Assembly (NCBI GenBank): GCA_963741565.1
Contig: CAVUIK010000003.1
Location: 333,017 to 397,016, forward strand
Origin: Ga0077555 sp963741565
Lineage (GTDB): Bacteria > Pseudomonadota > Alphaproteobacteria > Rhizobiales > Hyphomicrobiaceae
Direction: 5' to 3'
DNA length: 64,000 bases
The notes beneath the pieces were generated by a model. It saw only the letters and a program-made list of their open reading frames with translations. It ran no database searches and was not told where the DNA came from. Both the position numbers and the translations under genes were made by a program. Of the stretch, positions 39,821 through 49,627 are shown in pieces (position 1 is the stretch's first letter; every line of letters starts with the position of its first letter).

Positions 39821-41926
39821 CTAGGCCGCGAGCCCTCGCTTTTTCAGCATCGCCTTTGTGGTCGGCATGCGACCGCGAAACGCGACGTAGGCCTCGGCCG
39901 GATCACGGCGATTGCCCGCGGAATAGACGAACTCCTTCAGCCGTTGCGCGGTTGGAGGATCGAACACGTTGCCGGCCTCGGTGAAGGCGTCGAAGGCGTC
40001 AGCGTCCATCACTTCCGACCACATGTAGCTGTAATAGCCGGACGCATAGCCGCCGCCCGAGAAGATGTGCGCGAAATGGGGCAGGCGATGGCGCATCACG
40101 ATCGCCCGCGGCATGCCGCGTTTCCGCAGCAAGTCCGCTTCGAACTGCGTGACATCCAAAGTGCCGGGGTCTGCGAGGGAATGCAACTCGAGGTCGGCCA
40201 GGGCGGACGAGACATATTCGACCGTCGCAAAGCCCTGGTTGAAGGTGCGGGCGGCTTCGAGCCGCTTCATGAGGGACGCCGGAATCGGTTTTCCGGTCTT
40301 GTAATGCTGGGCAAACCGCGTGAGCACCTCGGGTGTCGACAGCCAGTGCTCATAAAGTTGCGAGGGCAGCTCGACGAAATCGGTGGCAACGGCCGTTCCG
40401 GCGATGGACGGATACGTGACGTCCGAAAGCAACCCGTGCAGGGCATGGCCGAATTCGTGGAACAACGTGCGCGCATCGTCGAATGAGAGCAGCGATGGCT
40501 CGCCGTCGGCGCCGGGCGCGAAGTTCATGACATTGACGATGATCGGCCGCTCGTCGGCGGTCAGGCGTTGCTGGCCGCGGAAGGCGCTCATCCAGGCGCC
40601 CGAGCGCTTCGAGGGACGGGCGAAGTAGTCGCCGATGAAGACGCCGATGTGACGGCTCTTGGCGTCGAGGACCTCCCAGGTCCGCACGTCCGGGTGATAG
40701 CGCGGGAGATCGCTGCGCTCCTTGAACGTGAGCCCGAACAGATGGCCGGCGGTCGCAAAGGCAGCCGAGATCATGTGATCGAGCTGAAGGAACGGCTTGA
40801 TCTGCGCCTCGTCGAGGTCGAATTCGGCCTTGCGGACCTTCTCGGCGTAATGGCGCCAATCCCAAGCCTCGATGCGGATGTTTTGCCCTTCTTTGCGGGC
40901 GAATTCCTCGAGCCGCTCGCGCTCGCGTTCGGCCTTCGGGACAGCCGCCGTCCATACCTCGTCGAGGAGTGTGCGGACCTGATCGGGTGTCTTGGCCATC
41001 GCATCGTCCAGCCGGAAGTCGGCGAATGTCTTGAAGCCGAGCAGGCGTGCGCGCTCGGCCCGCAGTGCGATGGTCTCGGCCGCGATGGCGCGATTGTCTG
41101 TCGCGCCGCTGTTTTCGCCGCGCTTGGTCCACGCCTTGAAGGCGGTCTCGCGCAGATCCCGCCGTGTCGAAAACTGCAGGAAGGGCTCGATGCTCGACCG
41201 CGAAAGCGTGATCACATGCTTGCCCGGCAATGCCAGATCGGCCGCGGTGCGGGCGGCTGCCGTGCGGACGAAAGCCGGGAGGCCGGCCAGATCCGTCGCA
41301 CCGTCGAGCACCAGCCGCCACGACTGTTCGTCGGCTAGGATGTTCTGCGAGAACGTCGTGCCGAGCGTGGCCAGCCGCTGGTTGATCTCGGCCATCCGAA
41401 CCTTGGCCTTGGCATTGAGACCGGCGCCAGCGCGTATGAAGCCGCGATGCGACCGCTCGAGCACGCGGCGCTGCTCGTCATCGAGCTTCAGCTTGTCCCG
41501 CTTCTTGAAGAGCGCGTCGACCCTGCGGAAGAGTTCCGGGTTGAGGGCGATAGCCGTGCCGTGCTTGGCGAGGCGCGGGGCGATCGTGCGCTCGATCGCC
41601 TGGAGGTCGGGGTTCGTGTGGGAGCCGCTGAGATTGTAGAAGACGCGCGAGATGCGCCCGAGCAGGCGGCCTGATTTCTCCAGTGCGGCGATGGTGTTGG
41701 CAAATGTCGGGCTAGACTTCGCGTCCGCGATCCTGGCGATCTCGCGGTCGTGTGCGGCAAGCGCCTTGTCGAAGGCCGGCAGGAAGTGGGCCGGCTTGAT
41801 CTTGGCGAACGGCGGCACGGCGAAGCGGGTGGTCCAGTCCGATAGCAGGGGATTAGCGCCGGCCGTCTGTGATTTGGCGGCAGCTGCAGTCTTGGACGAC
41901 ACCGTTTTTGGTTTGGCCGACGGCAT
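39821..41926 (-). CDS. M3 family metallopeptidase (Dcp/oligopeptidase A type)
   Basis: A 701-residue zinc peptidase. FHEFGHALHGLLSD contains the HEFGH zinc motif (H490, E491, H494); the third ligand should be the glutamate some 25 residues later. PFAKIKPAHFLPAFDKALAAHDREI at the N terminus and RLPHFAHIFSGGGYASGYYSYMWSEVMDADAF at the C terminus are standard for Dcp. Such enzymes remove dipeptides from peptide C termini or degrade signal peptides and short oligopeptides. An N-terminal Lys/Ala/Ser-rich extension of about 25 residues is not hydrophobic, so the protein is probably cytoplasmic. It converges with the DevB-like gene, 18 bases apart. Confidence 0.94.
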   Translation of the reverse strand: MPSAKPKTVSSKTAAAAKSQTAGANPLLSDWTTRFAVPPFAKIKPAHFLPAFDKALAAHDREIARIADAKSSPTFANTIAALEKSGRLLGRISRVFYNLSGSHTNPDLQAIERTIAPRLAKHGTAIALNPELFRRVDALFKKRDKLKLDDEQRRVLERSHRGFIRAGAGLNAKAKVRMAEINQRLATLGTTFSQNILADEQSWRLVLDGATDLAGLPAFVRTAAARTAADLALPGKHVITLSRSSIEPFLQFSTRRDLRETAFKAWTKRGENSGATDNRAIAAETIALRAERARLLGFKTFADFRLDDAMAKTPDQVRTLLDEVWTAAVPKAERERERLEEFARKEGQNIRIEAWDWRHYAEKVRKAEFDLDEAQIKPFLQLDHMISAAFATAGHLFGLTFKERSDLPRYHPDVRTWEVLDAKSRHIGVFIGDYFARPSKRSGAWMSAFRGQQRLTADERPIIVNVMNFAPGADGEPSLLSFDDARTLFHEFGHALHGLLSDVTYPSIAGTAVATDFVELPSQLYEHWLSTPEVLTRFAQHYKTGKPIPASLMKRLEAARTFNQGFATVEYVSSALADLELHSLADPGTLDVTQFEADLLRKRGMPRAIVMRHRLPHFAHIFSGGGYASGYYSYMWSEVMDADAFDAFTEAGNVFDPPTAQRLKEFVYSAGNRRDPAEAYVAFRGRMPTTKAMLKKRGLAA

Positions 41927-42007
41927 GGTTTGGCTCCACGTGCGGTTGAACGCGCGAGTGAGTTATGCAGGTCCGCTGGCGCCCTGCAACCCAAGCTCGG
42001 CCTCGTG

Positions 42008-42039
42008 AAAATAAAAAAGGGGTGCCGCGGGCACCCCTT
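42008..42039 (-). terminator. Rho-independent terminator of the DUF533 gene
   Basis: On the minus strand a perfect 10-bp stem AAGGGGTGCC/GGCACCCCTT with a 3-base loop is followed by a run of seven T. It lies 25 bases after the DUF533 stop codon and separates it from the peptidase gene. Confidence 0.93.
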
Positions 42040-42063
42040 CTGATGACAGAGTGAACCAATCGA

Positions 42064-43263
42064 TCAGCCGGCTGCCGCGCGCGCTGCCGAGTCGATGTGG
42101 GCAACCAGATTGCCGTCGAGACGCAAGCCCTGGGCCAGTGCCACCAGGAAGTCGTGTTCTTCCTGATTGTCGAGGTCGATGGCGATGCGTGTTGCCGTGA
42201 ACAGTTGCACGGCTTCTTCCTCCGACTGCACGCCAGCAATCAGGTCCTGGATCGACGCGGGATTATTGAGCTCGTTGGCGAGGAACGCTTCGGCTTGCGA
42301 GTCGAGGCCCGCTTGTTTCAGGCCACCAAGGATCTTCTGCTGTTCGTTGGCGTCGATCCGGCCATCGGCGGCTGCGGCTGCGATCATGCCGCGGATGTAG
42401 ACGGTCGCGGCCTCGTTGGTCACTGCGGCCGTCTCGAAGCCCGAGCCGTGCGGCGGTTCACTCAAGCCGAGCTGCTGGGGACTGTTGATGAGCGGCCTGC
42501 CCTGCTGATAATTCTGCAGCGCCTTGTAGGCGAGGCCACCGATCAGGGCGAGACCGCCGAGCTTCAGCGCTTTCGCGGCAATCGCGCGCCCGGTCTGGGT
42601 TCCCAGCACTACCGCGCCAAGTCCGCCGGCAGCCGCGCCAGCGCCGACCTGGTTCTTTGCGATCAGGTCCTTGAGCTGGGCCAGCAGATCTTCGGGCGAT
42701 TGTCCGGTGGTCCGGCCGACCGCGTCGCGCATGTGGCCGGAAGCACCCGTTGCCTGGTCGACGCGCTGTGCGCCTTCCTTGACACCTTGCTGAGCCTGGC
42801 CGAGCACCTGGCCCAGAATGTCCATGAGACCGCCGCCGCCGGGTCCGGGTTGGCCGCCAGGCTGTCCGCCGCGGCCGAGCTGCTCCTGCAGCTTGCCGAG
42901 AATATCGTTGAGACCACCGCCGCCAGGCGCGCTGTTGGGGTCGCCGCGCGATGGACCGGGCTGGCCCTGTCCTCCACCCGGGACCATATTGCGCAGGATG
43001 TCCCCGAGGCCACCCGCCCCGCCGCCCTGGGGAGCGCCGCCCTGTGCGCCGGGCTGGCCCAAGGCCTTGCCGAGCTGGCCGAGGATGTCTCCGAGGCCAC
43101 CGCCTCCGCCGCCCTGCGGAGCACTGCCTTGCGCACCGGGCTGGCCCATGGCCTTGCCGAGTTGTCCGAGGATGTCGGCGAGCCCACCGCCCGTCTGCTG
43201 AGCTGCAGGCGGACTTCCAGCGCCCTTGACCAGCATTTCGAGAATACTTTTTGCGTCGAACAT
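42064..43263 (-). CDS. DUF533 (TerB-like) protein with a repetitive glycine-rich N-terminal half
   Basis: A 399-residue protein. The C-terminal half is a DUF533/YebE-type domain: a Gly/Ala hydrophobic stretch (GLGAVVLGTQTGRAIAAKALKLGGLALIGGLAYKAL, possible membrane insertion), then a TerB-like helical domain (YIRGMIAAAAADGRIDANEQQKILGGL, EAVQLFTATRIAIDLDNQEEHDFL). The N-terminal 165 residues are unusual: five GGLxDIL motifs (near residues 26, 56, 85, 117 and 145), each followed by a short amphipathic helix and a Gly/Pro/Gln linker. Role unknown; DUF533 proteins are linked loosely to envelope stress. Monocistronic with a strong terminator. Confidence 0.88.
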   Translation of the reverse strand: MFDAKSILEMLVKGAGSPPAAQQTGGGLADILGQLGKAMGQPGAQGSAPQGGGGGGLGDILGQLGKALGQPGAQGGAPQGGGAGGLGDILRNMVPGGGQGQPGPSRGDPNSAPGGGGLNDILGKLQEQLGRGGQPGGQPGPGGGGLMDILGQVLGQAQQGVKEGAQRVDQATGASGHMRDAVGRTTGQSPEDLLAQLKDLIAKNQVGAGAAAGGLGAVVLGTQTGRAIAAKALKLGGLALIGGLAYKALQNYQQGRPLINSPQQLGLSEPPHGSGFETAAVTNEAATVYIRGMIAAAAADGRIDANEQQKILGGLKQAGLDSQAEAFLANELNNPASIQDLIAGVQSEEEAVQLFTATRIAIDLDNQEEHDFLVALAQGLRLDGNLVAHIDSAARAAAG

Positions 43264-43352
43264 GATCGGCTCCTGGCTGTACGCAACGTGGCCTGAACGT
43301 AAGGCTCGGGCCCCCCCGTTGCAATTGGCATGGGGAATAAATTTGCGACTGG

Positions 43353-46300
43353 TTATTCCGCGGGTTCAGGGCTGGACACGCCAACCCCCGCTGGGTCGCC
43401 GCTTCCAGTGCTGGAACTCGCAGTCGATGGGGCCTCACCCGGCTCGTCCGTCGGGCCGACCAGCCGGCCGAACCACCGCCACATCATTTGCGCCACGTCG
43501 TCCATCAGGATGAAAACGGCTGGAACGAACACCAACGACAGCACGGTCGAGGAAATGAGCCCCCCGATCACCGCAATGGCCATCGGCGCGCGAAACTCGC
43601 CGCCTGAGCCCGCGCCAAGGGCCGAGGGCAACATGCCGCCGACCATGGCAATGGTCGTCATGATGATTGGGCGCGCGCGTTTGCGGCCGGCGTCGACGAT
43701 GGCGTCGAGGCGCGGCACACCGCGGGCGATTTCCTCGACGGCAAAGTCGACCAGCATGATGGCATTCTTCGTCACGATGCCCATCAGCATCAGGATGCCG
43801 ATGACGACCGGGAGGCTGATCGGCTTCGAGGTGATAGCCAGAGCGACGATGGCGCCGCCGATCGACAGCGGCAACGAGAACAGAATGGTAATCGGATGCA
43901 GGAATGAACCAAACAGTAGCACCAGCAGCGCGTAGACCATCATCAATCCCGCGCCCATGGCCTTGGCGAAGCTTTCGAATACCTCGCTCATGATCTCGGC
44001 ATCGCCGAATTGGCGGATCTCGACGCCGGCGGGCAGCTTCTTGGCCGTCGGGCTGTTCATGACTCCTGCGATCGCATTGCCGAGCGCCGTCTCGCCGACG
44101 AGATCTCCGCCGATCAGCACGCGGCGGACGCGATCATAGCGATCGATGGATGTCGGACCTTGGCTGATCTGGAAGGTGGCGACGGAGGCCAGAGGCACCG
44201 CGGCCCCGGTGCTGTTGACGCCCGTCGGCACTTTGATGGCCTCGAGGATCGCCCGGTTGCCGCGTGCGCCGTCGGCGAGTTGGACGCGAATCGGGATTTG
44301 CCGATCCCCGATATCGAAGCGGGCGAGGTTCGCGCCGACATCGCCGATGGTGGCGATCCGTATGGCCTCCGAGATGCTGTCGGTCGACACTCCGAGTTCG
44401 GCAGCGACGTCCGTATTCGGCGTGACGATGAGCTCGGGCCGATCGAGTTCTGCGGTCGACACGACGTTGGCGAGCATCGCCTTGCCGTCCTTGTCCACGA
44501 GGCGTTTTGCTTCGCTTGTCAGTTCGGCCGCAAACCTGTTGACGGCGGCGCCATCGCGGCCGGCGACGACCAGGGCGAACTGGCGCTGACCGTTGTCCTG
44601 CAAGAACCAGTAGCGGATATCGGGGAGCCCATCGAGATCGCGGCTGATGATCTCCTTCACCTCATTTTGCGTGATCGTGCGCTTTTCCTTGGGCGGCATA
44701 TTGATGATCAGCGTCGCTTTGCGGACCTCGGACCCTGAACCGAGCAGAGTTCCACCGTTGACGTAGACACTCTGTACGGCTGCCTGACGGCGAATGATGT
44801 CGGTGATCTTGTCTGTCACCGTTCGCGTGTCGTCGATCCGGGAGCCCGGCGGCAACTCGATGCCGAGCAGGATGCGGCCGGAGTTCCTCCGGCGGCAGAA
44901 AACCGGAGGGCAGCAGGAAGAACGATCCGACCGATCCCGCGAAAACCACGAGGCCCAGCCCAACCGTCTTGACGCGATGAATGGCGGACCAGCGAACGAG
45001 CCGCGTGTAGGCGTTGATGAAGCGGCCGGGCTTTTCCTCGTGCTGCGTGTCGCGCATGAAGTAGGCGGCGAGCATCGGCGTGATCAATCGGGCGACGAGC
45101 AGCGAGAACACGACGGCGGCGGCGACGACGAGACCGAATTGTTTGAAGTACTGGCCGGCGATCCCGCCCATGAAGCTGACGGGCGCAAACACCGCGACAA
45201 TCGTGAACGTGATGGCAATGACAGCGAGACCGATCTCGTCCGCCGCCTCGAGCGCAGCGCGATAGGGGGATTTTCCCATCCGCATATGCCGCACGATGTT
45301 TTCGATCTCGACGATCGCGTCGTCGACCAGGATGCCGGTAACGATCGTGATCGCGAGCAGACTGACGAGATTGAGCGAGAACCCCATGGCATCCATCGCC
45401 CAAAACGTCGGTATGACCGACAGCGGCAGTGCGATGGCCGCGATCAGCGTGGCCCGCCAGTCGCGCAAGAAGACAATGATGACGAGAATGGCGAGGATCG
45501 CGCCTTCGATCATCGTCTTCATAGTGGAATCGTAGGCGCCCTGCGTGTAGCCGGTCGTCGTATCGATCAGATTCAGCTCGATCCCGGGATGATCCTTCCG
45601 GATCTTCGCGAGCGTCTTCTCGACGGCAGCGGAGACCACGGTGTCGCTGGCACCCTTGCCGCGAGAGATGGCGAAGGTGACGGTGGGTTCGTTATTCACG
45701 GTTGCGAACGTGCGCCGCTCGGCAAAGCCGTCGGTGACGGCGCCAAGCTCATCGAGGCGGACTTTGCGGCCCTTCGGCAGGACGATCATGGTTGCGGCGA
45801 GATCGGCGAGTGATTGCTTGCCAGCGAGTGTCCGGATGGCCTGTTCGCGCCCGCCGATTTCGCCGCGCCCGCCCGCAAGGTCGACGTTTGTTGCGCGCAA
45901 CTGACGATTGACGTCGCCGGCCGTGATGCCGAGTGACAGCAGGCGATCGGGATCAAGCGAAATGCGGATCTCGCGCTCGACGCCGCCGATCCGCTGGATC
46001 TGGCTGACGCCCTTCACGCCCTGCACGGCGCGGACGAGAGTGTCATCGACGAACCACGACAGCTCCTCGAGCGTCATGGCGGGCGCCTTCGCGGCATAGG
46101 TCAGGATCGGTAGCCCTTCGATCTCGAGGCGCTGCACGATCGGCTCGTCGATGGTACGCGGGAGATCAGAGCGTACGCGCGAGATCGCGTCTTTCACGTC
46201 GTTGAGGGCGCGATCCTGGTTGGTTTCAAGGCGAAACTCCACGGTCGATTGCGACGAGCCCTCGGTGAGCACGGAGGTGATGTGCTTGACGCCGCTGACG

Positions 46301-46524
46301 CCGGCAATGGCGTCCTCGATCTTTTTGGTGACTTGCGCCTCGAGCTCGGCCGGGGCCGCGCCCGACTGGGTGACGCGGACCTGGATGATCGGCACGTCGA
46401 TGTTCGGGAAGCGCGTGACCGGCAGCTGCATGAAGCTGACGTAGCCGAGCGCGATCAGCACCATGAAGAGCACGAGTGCGGGGACCGGCCGCCGGATGGA
46501 CCAAGCGGAGATATTGAAATTCAT
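43353..46524 (-). pseudogene. RND efflux pump inner-membrane protein (AcrB family), one +1 frameshift
   Basis: From the ATG at 46524 (MNFNISAWSIRRPVPALVLF) one frame encodes the first half: VTRFPNIDVPIIQVRV, the first porter domain and helices including GILVDDAIVEIENIVRHM (helix 4 with the proton-relay aspartates). After PSGFLPPEE near 44885 the next frame continues with SGRILLGIELPPGSRIDD through to the C-terminal helices (MGIVTKNAIMLVDFAVEEIARG). The length is one base over a multiple of three. Reading GGACTCC instead of GGAACTCC restores one protein of about 1056 residues, the normal size. The pump should export hydrophobic compounds with the adaptor encoded 13 bases upstream. If the extra A is real, the pump is dead. 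Confidence 0.85.
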
Positions 46525-46537
46525 GACCGCGCTCCGT

Positions 46538-47773
46538 TCAACCGGCCGTGCTGACGCGCTGGGCGTCGCCGAGGATGGGGCGCACGGCATCGCCGTCACG
46601 CAGGAATGTGCCTGATTTGACGACCACGAGATCGCCGGCGGTCAGGCCGTCACGGATCTCGACGGCGGCGCCCTGCTCGAGGCCGATCTTGACGGCCCGG
46701 GTGGCAATGCGGCCTTCGGCCGTGACGACCTGGACAGTGACCGTGTTGCCAGAATAAAGCAGCGATGACGTCGGCACCGAGAGCCCGCGGCTGCGCGAGG
46801 TCTCGATGGTGCCGCGGGCGAAGGAGCCGATCCGCAGCGCCGGGTTCTCACCGATGAAGATGCGGACCCGCCCCAGTCGCGTGGCCTTGTCGATCTCGGC
46901 CGAGATCAGGCGCAAGGTGCCCTTGACCTTGCCGCCGCCGGCCGCGTCGACCTCAACGGGTTGGCCCACTTTGAGTTTTCCAAGACGCGTCTCCACGATC
47001 TCGGCATCGAGCTCGATCTCGCCCTTGGCGACGATCCGGAACATCGGGTCGCTGGCGCCGGTCGCGTAACCGCCGATCCGCGCAACGCGCCGGCTGATGA
47101 GACCATCGGCGGGTGCGCGAACCTCAGTGCGCCCGCGCCGCCAGGACAGCTCGCGCCGCTGCGCCTCGACCTGCGCTTTTTCGGCTTGGGCGACAGTCAA
47201 GCTATCGCGGGCGACGGCGAGTGCGGCGGCGGCGGTCTTGGCCGTTGCCTCGCGCTGGTCCATGCCACTTTCCGACAGGTAGCCGGATTTCGCCAGGGGT
47301 TTGCCGCGGTTCAGGGCATTCTGGGCCTCGGTGACGCGGGCTTCAGCCGACGTGATGTTGCTGAGCGCCTGGGCGATGGCGGCCCCGGCGCGGGCCAGCG
47401 ACGCATCGTTCTGCGCGAGCTGCGCCTCAAGTGTGTCGGACACAAGCCGGGCCAGCACCTGGTCCTTTGTGACGCGCTGGCCCTCGTCGGCCAGCACCTC
47501 GATCACGCGCAGTCCCTCGACCTCGGGACCAACGAGGATCTCTTCGCGCGGCACGAGCGAGCCGGTTACCAGCACTGTCTCGATGAAGTCGCTGGCCTCG
47601 ACGCGGTTGACTGTGACCGCCAGCGCCGGCGGACCGGCGGGCTTCTTGATGTCGGTGGTGTTGGCCGCCTGCACGCCGGCCTTCTTGAGGAGCGGCAGCT
47701 TTCCCATTGCCGCCATCACGCCGGTGACACCGACGAGCGCCGCAACGGCCGCGAGGACAAGCTTCTTGTTCAT
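46538..47773 (-). CDS. RND efflux periplasmic adaptor protein
   Basis: A 411-residue membrane fusion protein: N-terminal anchor (KLVLAAVAALVGVTGVMAAMG), DFIETVLVTGSLVPREEILVGPEVEGL at the first lipoyl half, DEGQRVTKDQVLARL, a long coiled-coil hairpin (residues about 115-215), then TEVRAPADGLISRRVARIGGY and a barrel domain with GSFARGTIETSRSRGLSVPTSSLLY. It starts two bases after the TetR stop and ends 13 bases before the RND gene, so the three form one operon. The outer-membrane channel is not in the window. Confidence 0.93.
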   Translation of the reverse strand: MNKKLVLAAVAALVGVTGVMAAMGKLPLLKKAGVQAANTTDIKKPAGPPALAVTVNRVEASDFIETVLVTGSLVPREEILVGPEVEGLRVIEVLADEGQRVTKDQVLARLVSDTLEAQLAQNDASLARAGAAIAQALSNITSAEARVTEAQNALNRGKPLAKSGYLSESGMDQREATAKTAAAALAVARDSLTVAQAEKAQVEAQRRELSWRRGRTEVRAPADGLISRRVARIGGYATGASDPMFRIVAKGEIELDAEIVETRLGKLKVGQPVEVDAAGGGKVKGTLRLISAEIDKATRLGRVRIFIGENPALRIGSFARGTIETSRSRGLSVPTSSLLYSGNTVTVQVVTAEGRIATRAVKIGLEQGAAVEIRDGLTAGDLVVVKSGTFLRDGDAVRPILGDAQRVSTAG

Positions 47774-47775
47774 TG

Positions 47776-48417
47776 TCAGACCTCGCGTGGTGGTTCAGGA
47801 GGACGTTGCGTGGCATGAGACCCGTCTACGGGCTTCAGGAGCGACCCGATCAGTGCGGTCATCGCCGGCAGCACCATTTGTGCGTCGAAGGTGGGATCGA
47901 TCGCGCGTCGCCAGAACAAACCGTCGCCAATGGTCATGAACGCCTTGGCGAGGGTGGGGATGTCGAAGTCCGGGGCGATCCGGCCCTGGTCCTTCAGGCG
48001 CTGAAAGAGGGCGAGAAAGCTGTCGTGGACGTGCGAGTTGACCGACCGGAAGATCTCGCCGACACGGGCATTGCGCGTCGCCTCGAGGCCGATCTCGATA
48101 CACATCAATCGCTTATGGGCGGGTTCGTCGATGAAGTACTGCTGGCCAAGCGAGGCAAAGGCACCGAGCAGATCGGTGGCTTCCGCCACGGCGGCGAAGC
48201 GCTGCTGGAACTCGGCCCGGTCCCGCTCGGCGATACCCGCGATCAGCGCTTCCTTGCTGTCGAAGTAGACATACAACGCGCCTGGGCTGACTTCCGCCGC
48301 CTTGCAGATGTCCTGCATGGTCGTGCGATGAAATCCGGAGTTGGCAAAGCAGCGCTCGGCCGCATCGAGGATGTGCTCGCGGCGCGCGCGCTGGGTATCT
48401 GGCTTGAGCCGGGGCAT
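47776..48417 (-). CDS. TetR/AcrR repressor of the RND operon
   Basis: A 213-residue regulator from the ATG at 48417 (MPRLKPDTQRARREHI); the start 16 codons upstream would run through the operator. HTH region: HILDAAERCFANSGFHRTTMQDICKAAEVSPGALYVYFDSKEALI. The rest is a TetR_C ligand domain. First gene of the operon with the adaptor and pump, and a palindromic site lies upstream, so autorepression relieved by a pump substrate is the likely scheme. Confidence 0.93.
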   Translation of the reverse strand: MPRLKPDTQRARREHILDAAERCFANSGFHRTTMQDICKAAEVSPGALYVYFDSKEALIAGIAERDRAEFQQRFAAVAEATDLLGAFASLGQQYFIDEPAHKRLMCIEIGLEATRNARVGEIFRSVNSHVHDSFLALFQRLKDQGRIAPDFDIPTLAKAFMTIGDGLFWRRAIDPTFDAQMVLPAMTALIGSLLKPVDGSHATQRPPEPPREV

Positions 48418-48452
48418 CGTTTGACCGCGAATTGTTGCAACGCAGAATAAAA

Positions 48453-48466
48453 AACGAACGTTCATT
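48453..48466. promoter_or_regulatory. TetR operator candidate before the RND operon
   Basis: AACGAACGTTCATT is an imperfect palindrome (13 of 14 bases fit; centre GAACGTTC) set in A/T-rich flanks, 36-49 bases upstream of the TetR start. Location and form suit binding of the TetR product to its own promoter. Confidence 0.6.
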
Positions 48467-48526
48467 CTTTTTGATGGAAATCGAGATCGGCGTCAAGTCA
48501 AAATGGAGTGACAAGGAGCCTCAGGG

Positions 48527-48721
48527 ATGGGTGCGGCCACGATCACGACGTGCAGCCACGGTGGCGAGACGGTCACCTCATGCGGCACGGTCACGGTCAC
48601 ACAGCCGCGACCCCATGACGTAAAGCTGGCGGTGAGCAACCACCGTGATGCGTCCGGCATCGCGTGGCGGACTTGGCGTGTGGATTGCCGATTTGGTAGT
48701 CGTGCGCTGCTCATGGCGTGA
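48527..48721 (+). CDS. Possible small protein, unknown
   Basis: A 64-residue frame with an excellent AAGGAG site eight bases before its ATG. The product is Thr/Val-rich with three cysteines (MGAATITTCSHGGETVTSCG...), has no signal peptide and resembles nothing I recognise. It lies between the divergent TetR and metallophosphoesterase genes. Without the ribosome binding site I would reject it; it may be chance. Confidence 0.3.
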   Translation: MGAATITTCSHGGETVTSCGTVTVTQPRPHDVKLAVSNHRDASGIAWRTWRVDCRFGSRALLMA

Positions 48722-48792
48722 TCGCGAAATTCGTCTACGTCTGCAGTCGGCGTCGAACGCGTGTGCGGCGCGCCCAACACTGGTGGTTTATC

Positions 48793-49563
48793 ATGCGGCT
48801 GCAGGTGTTTTCGGATGTGCATTTTGACGTTGCGACGAGTTTCGAGCCACATTTGCATCCCGATGCGGACGCCGTCGTCGTCGCCGGTGACCTGTGCGAA
48901 GGCATCGAGCAGGGCATGGCCTGGCTGCGTCGGCACCTGGGGCCAGTGATCCCCATCGTCATGGTCCCCGGCAACCACGAATTCTATCATCGCGTGCGTG
49001 CCGACGAGCGGCGGGCGGGCTTGATTGCGGCGGCGACGCACAACGTCACGCTGCTCGACGATGCTGTCGCAGAGATTGGCGGCGTTCGGTTCGTCGGCTC
49101 GACACTCTGGTGTGATTTCGATCTATTTGGCGTTGACCTGCGCGCGCGGGTCATGGCGGCGGCCGAGCGGTTGATGCTCGACCATCGCCATATCGTCGAG
49201 GATGCGCATAGCGGGCGCTGGTTCAGTGCCCAGGATGCGCGCCAGCAGCATGGCCGCTCGCGGCAATTCGTCGAGGACGCAGTGGCCCAGCCGTTCGACG
49301 GCCCGACCGTTATCGTCACCCATCATGGCATTCACGAGAAGAGCGTGGCGCAGCAGTATCGCGAGGATCTACTGACGCCGGCGTTCATCTCCGATCTCTC
49401 CGCCGTGATCGAGCGCTGCCAGCCGCGACTTTGGATTCACGGCCACACCCACGTCAGCTTCGACTATCGCGTCGGCGGAACGCGCATTGTGTGCAACCCG
49501 CACGGCTACGGTTACGAGCGCGAGAACCCGGGCTTCAATCCCGGATTGATTGTGGACATCTGA
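48793..49563 (+). CDS. Metallophosphoesterase
   Basis: A 256-residue calcineurin-like phosphoesterase. The ATG at 48793 starts directly with strand 1 (MRLQVFSDVHFD, the DxH metal motif); upstream codons in frame add an Arg-rich segment with no family sequence. Other motifs: VVVAGDLCEG, PGNHEFYHR, VTHHG and HGHTH, so all metal ligands except possibly the second aspartate pair are clear. Substrate unknown; related proteins act on small phosphodiesters or nucleotides. It is cytoplasmic and converges with glnA across a strong hairpin. Confidence 0.9.
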   Translation: MRLQVFSDVHFDVATSFEPHLHPDADAVVVAGDLCEGIEQGMAWLRRHLGPVIPIVMVPGNHEFYHRVRADERRAGLIAAATHNVTLLDDAVAEIGGVRFVGSTLWCDFDLFGVDLRARVMAAAERLMLDHRHIVEDAHSGRWFSAQDARQQHGRSRQFVEDAVAQPFDGPTVIVTHHGIHEKSVAQQYREDLLTPAFISDLSAVIERCQPRLWIHGHTHVSFDYRVGGTRIVCNPHGYGYERENPGFNPGLIVDI

Positions 49564-49570
49564 CCGAACG

Positions 49571-49600
49571 CAGAAGGGCGGCATTGCTGCCGCCCTTCTG
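49571..49600. terminator. Bidirectional hairpin between the phosphoesterase gene and glnA
   Basis: A perfect 13-bp inverted repeat, CAGAAGGGCGGCA / TGCCGCCCTTCTG, with a 4-base loop, lies between the two convergent stop codons. T-runs are short on both sides, so termination efficiency is uncertain, but position and stability suit a shared terminator. Confidence 0.8.
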
Positions 49601-49627
49601 TCGTTCCAACGGCCGATCGGCTGGCGA

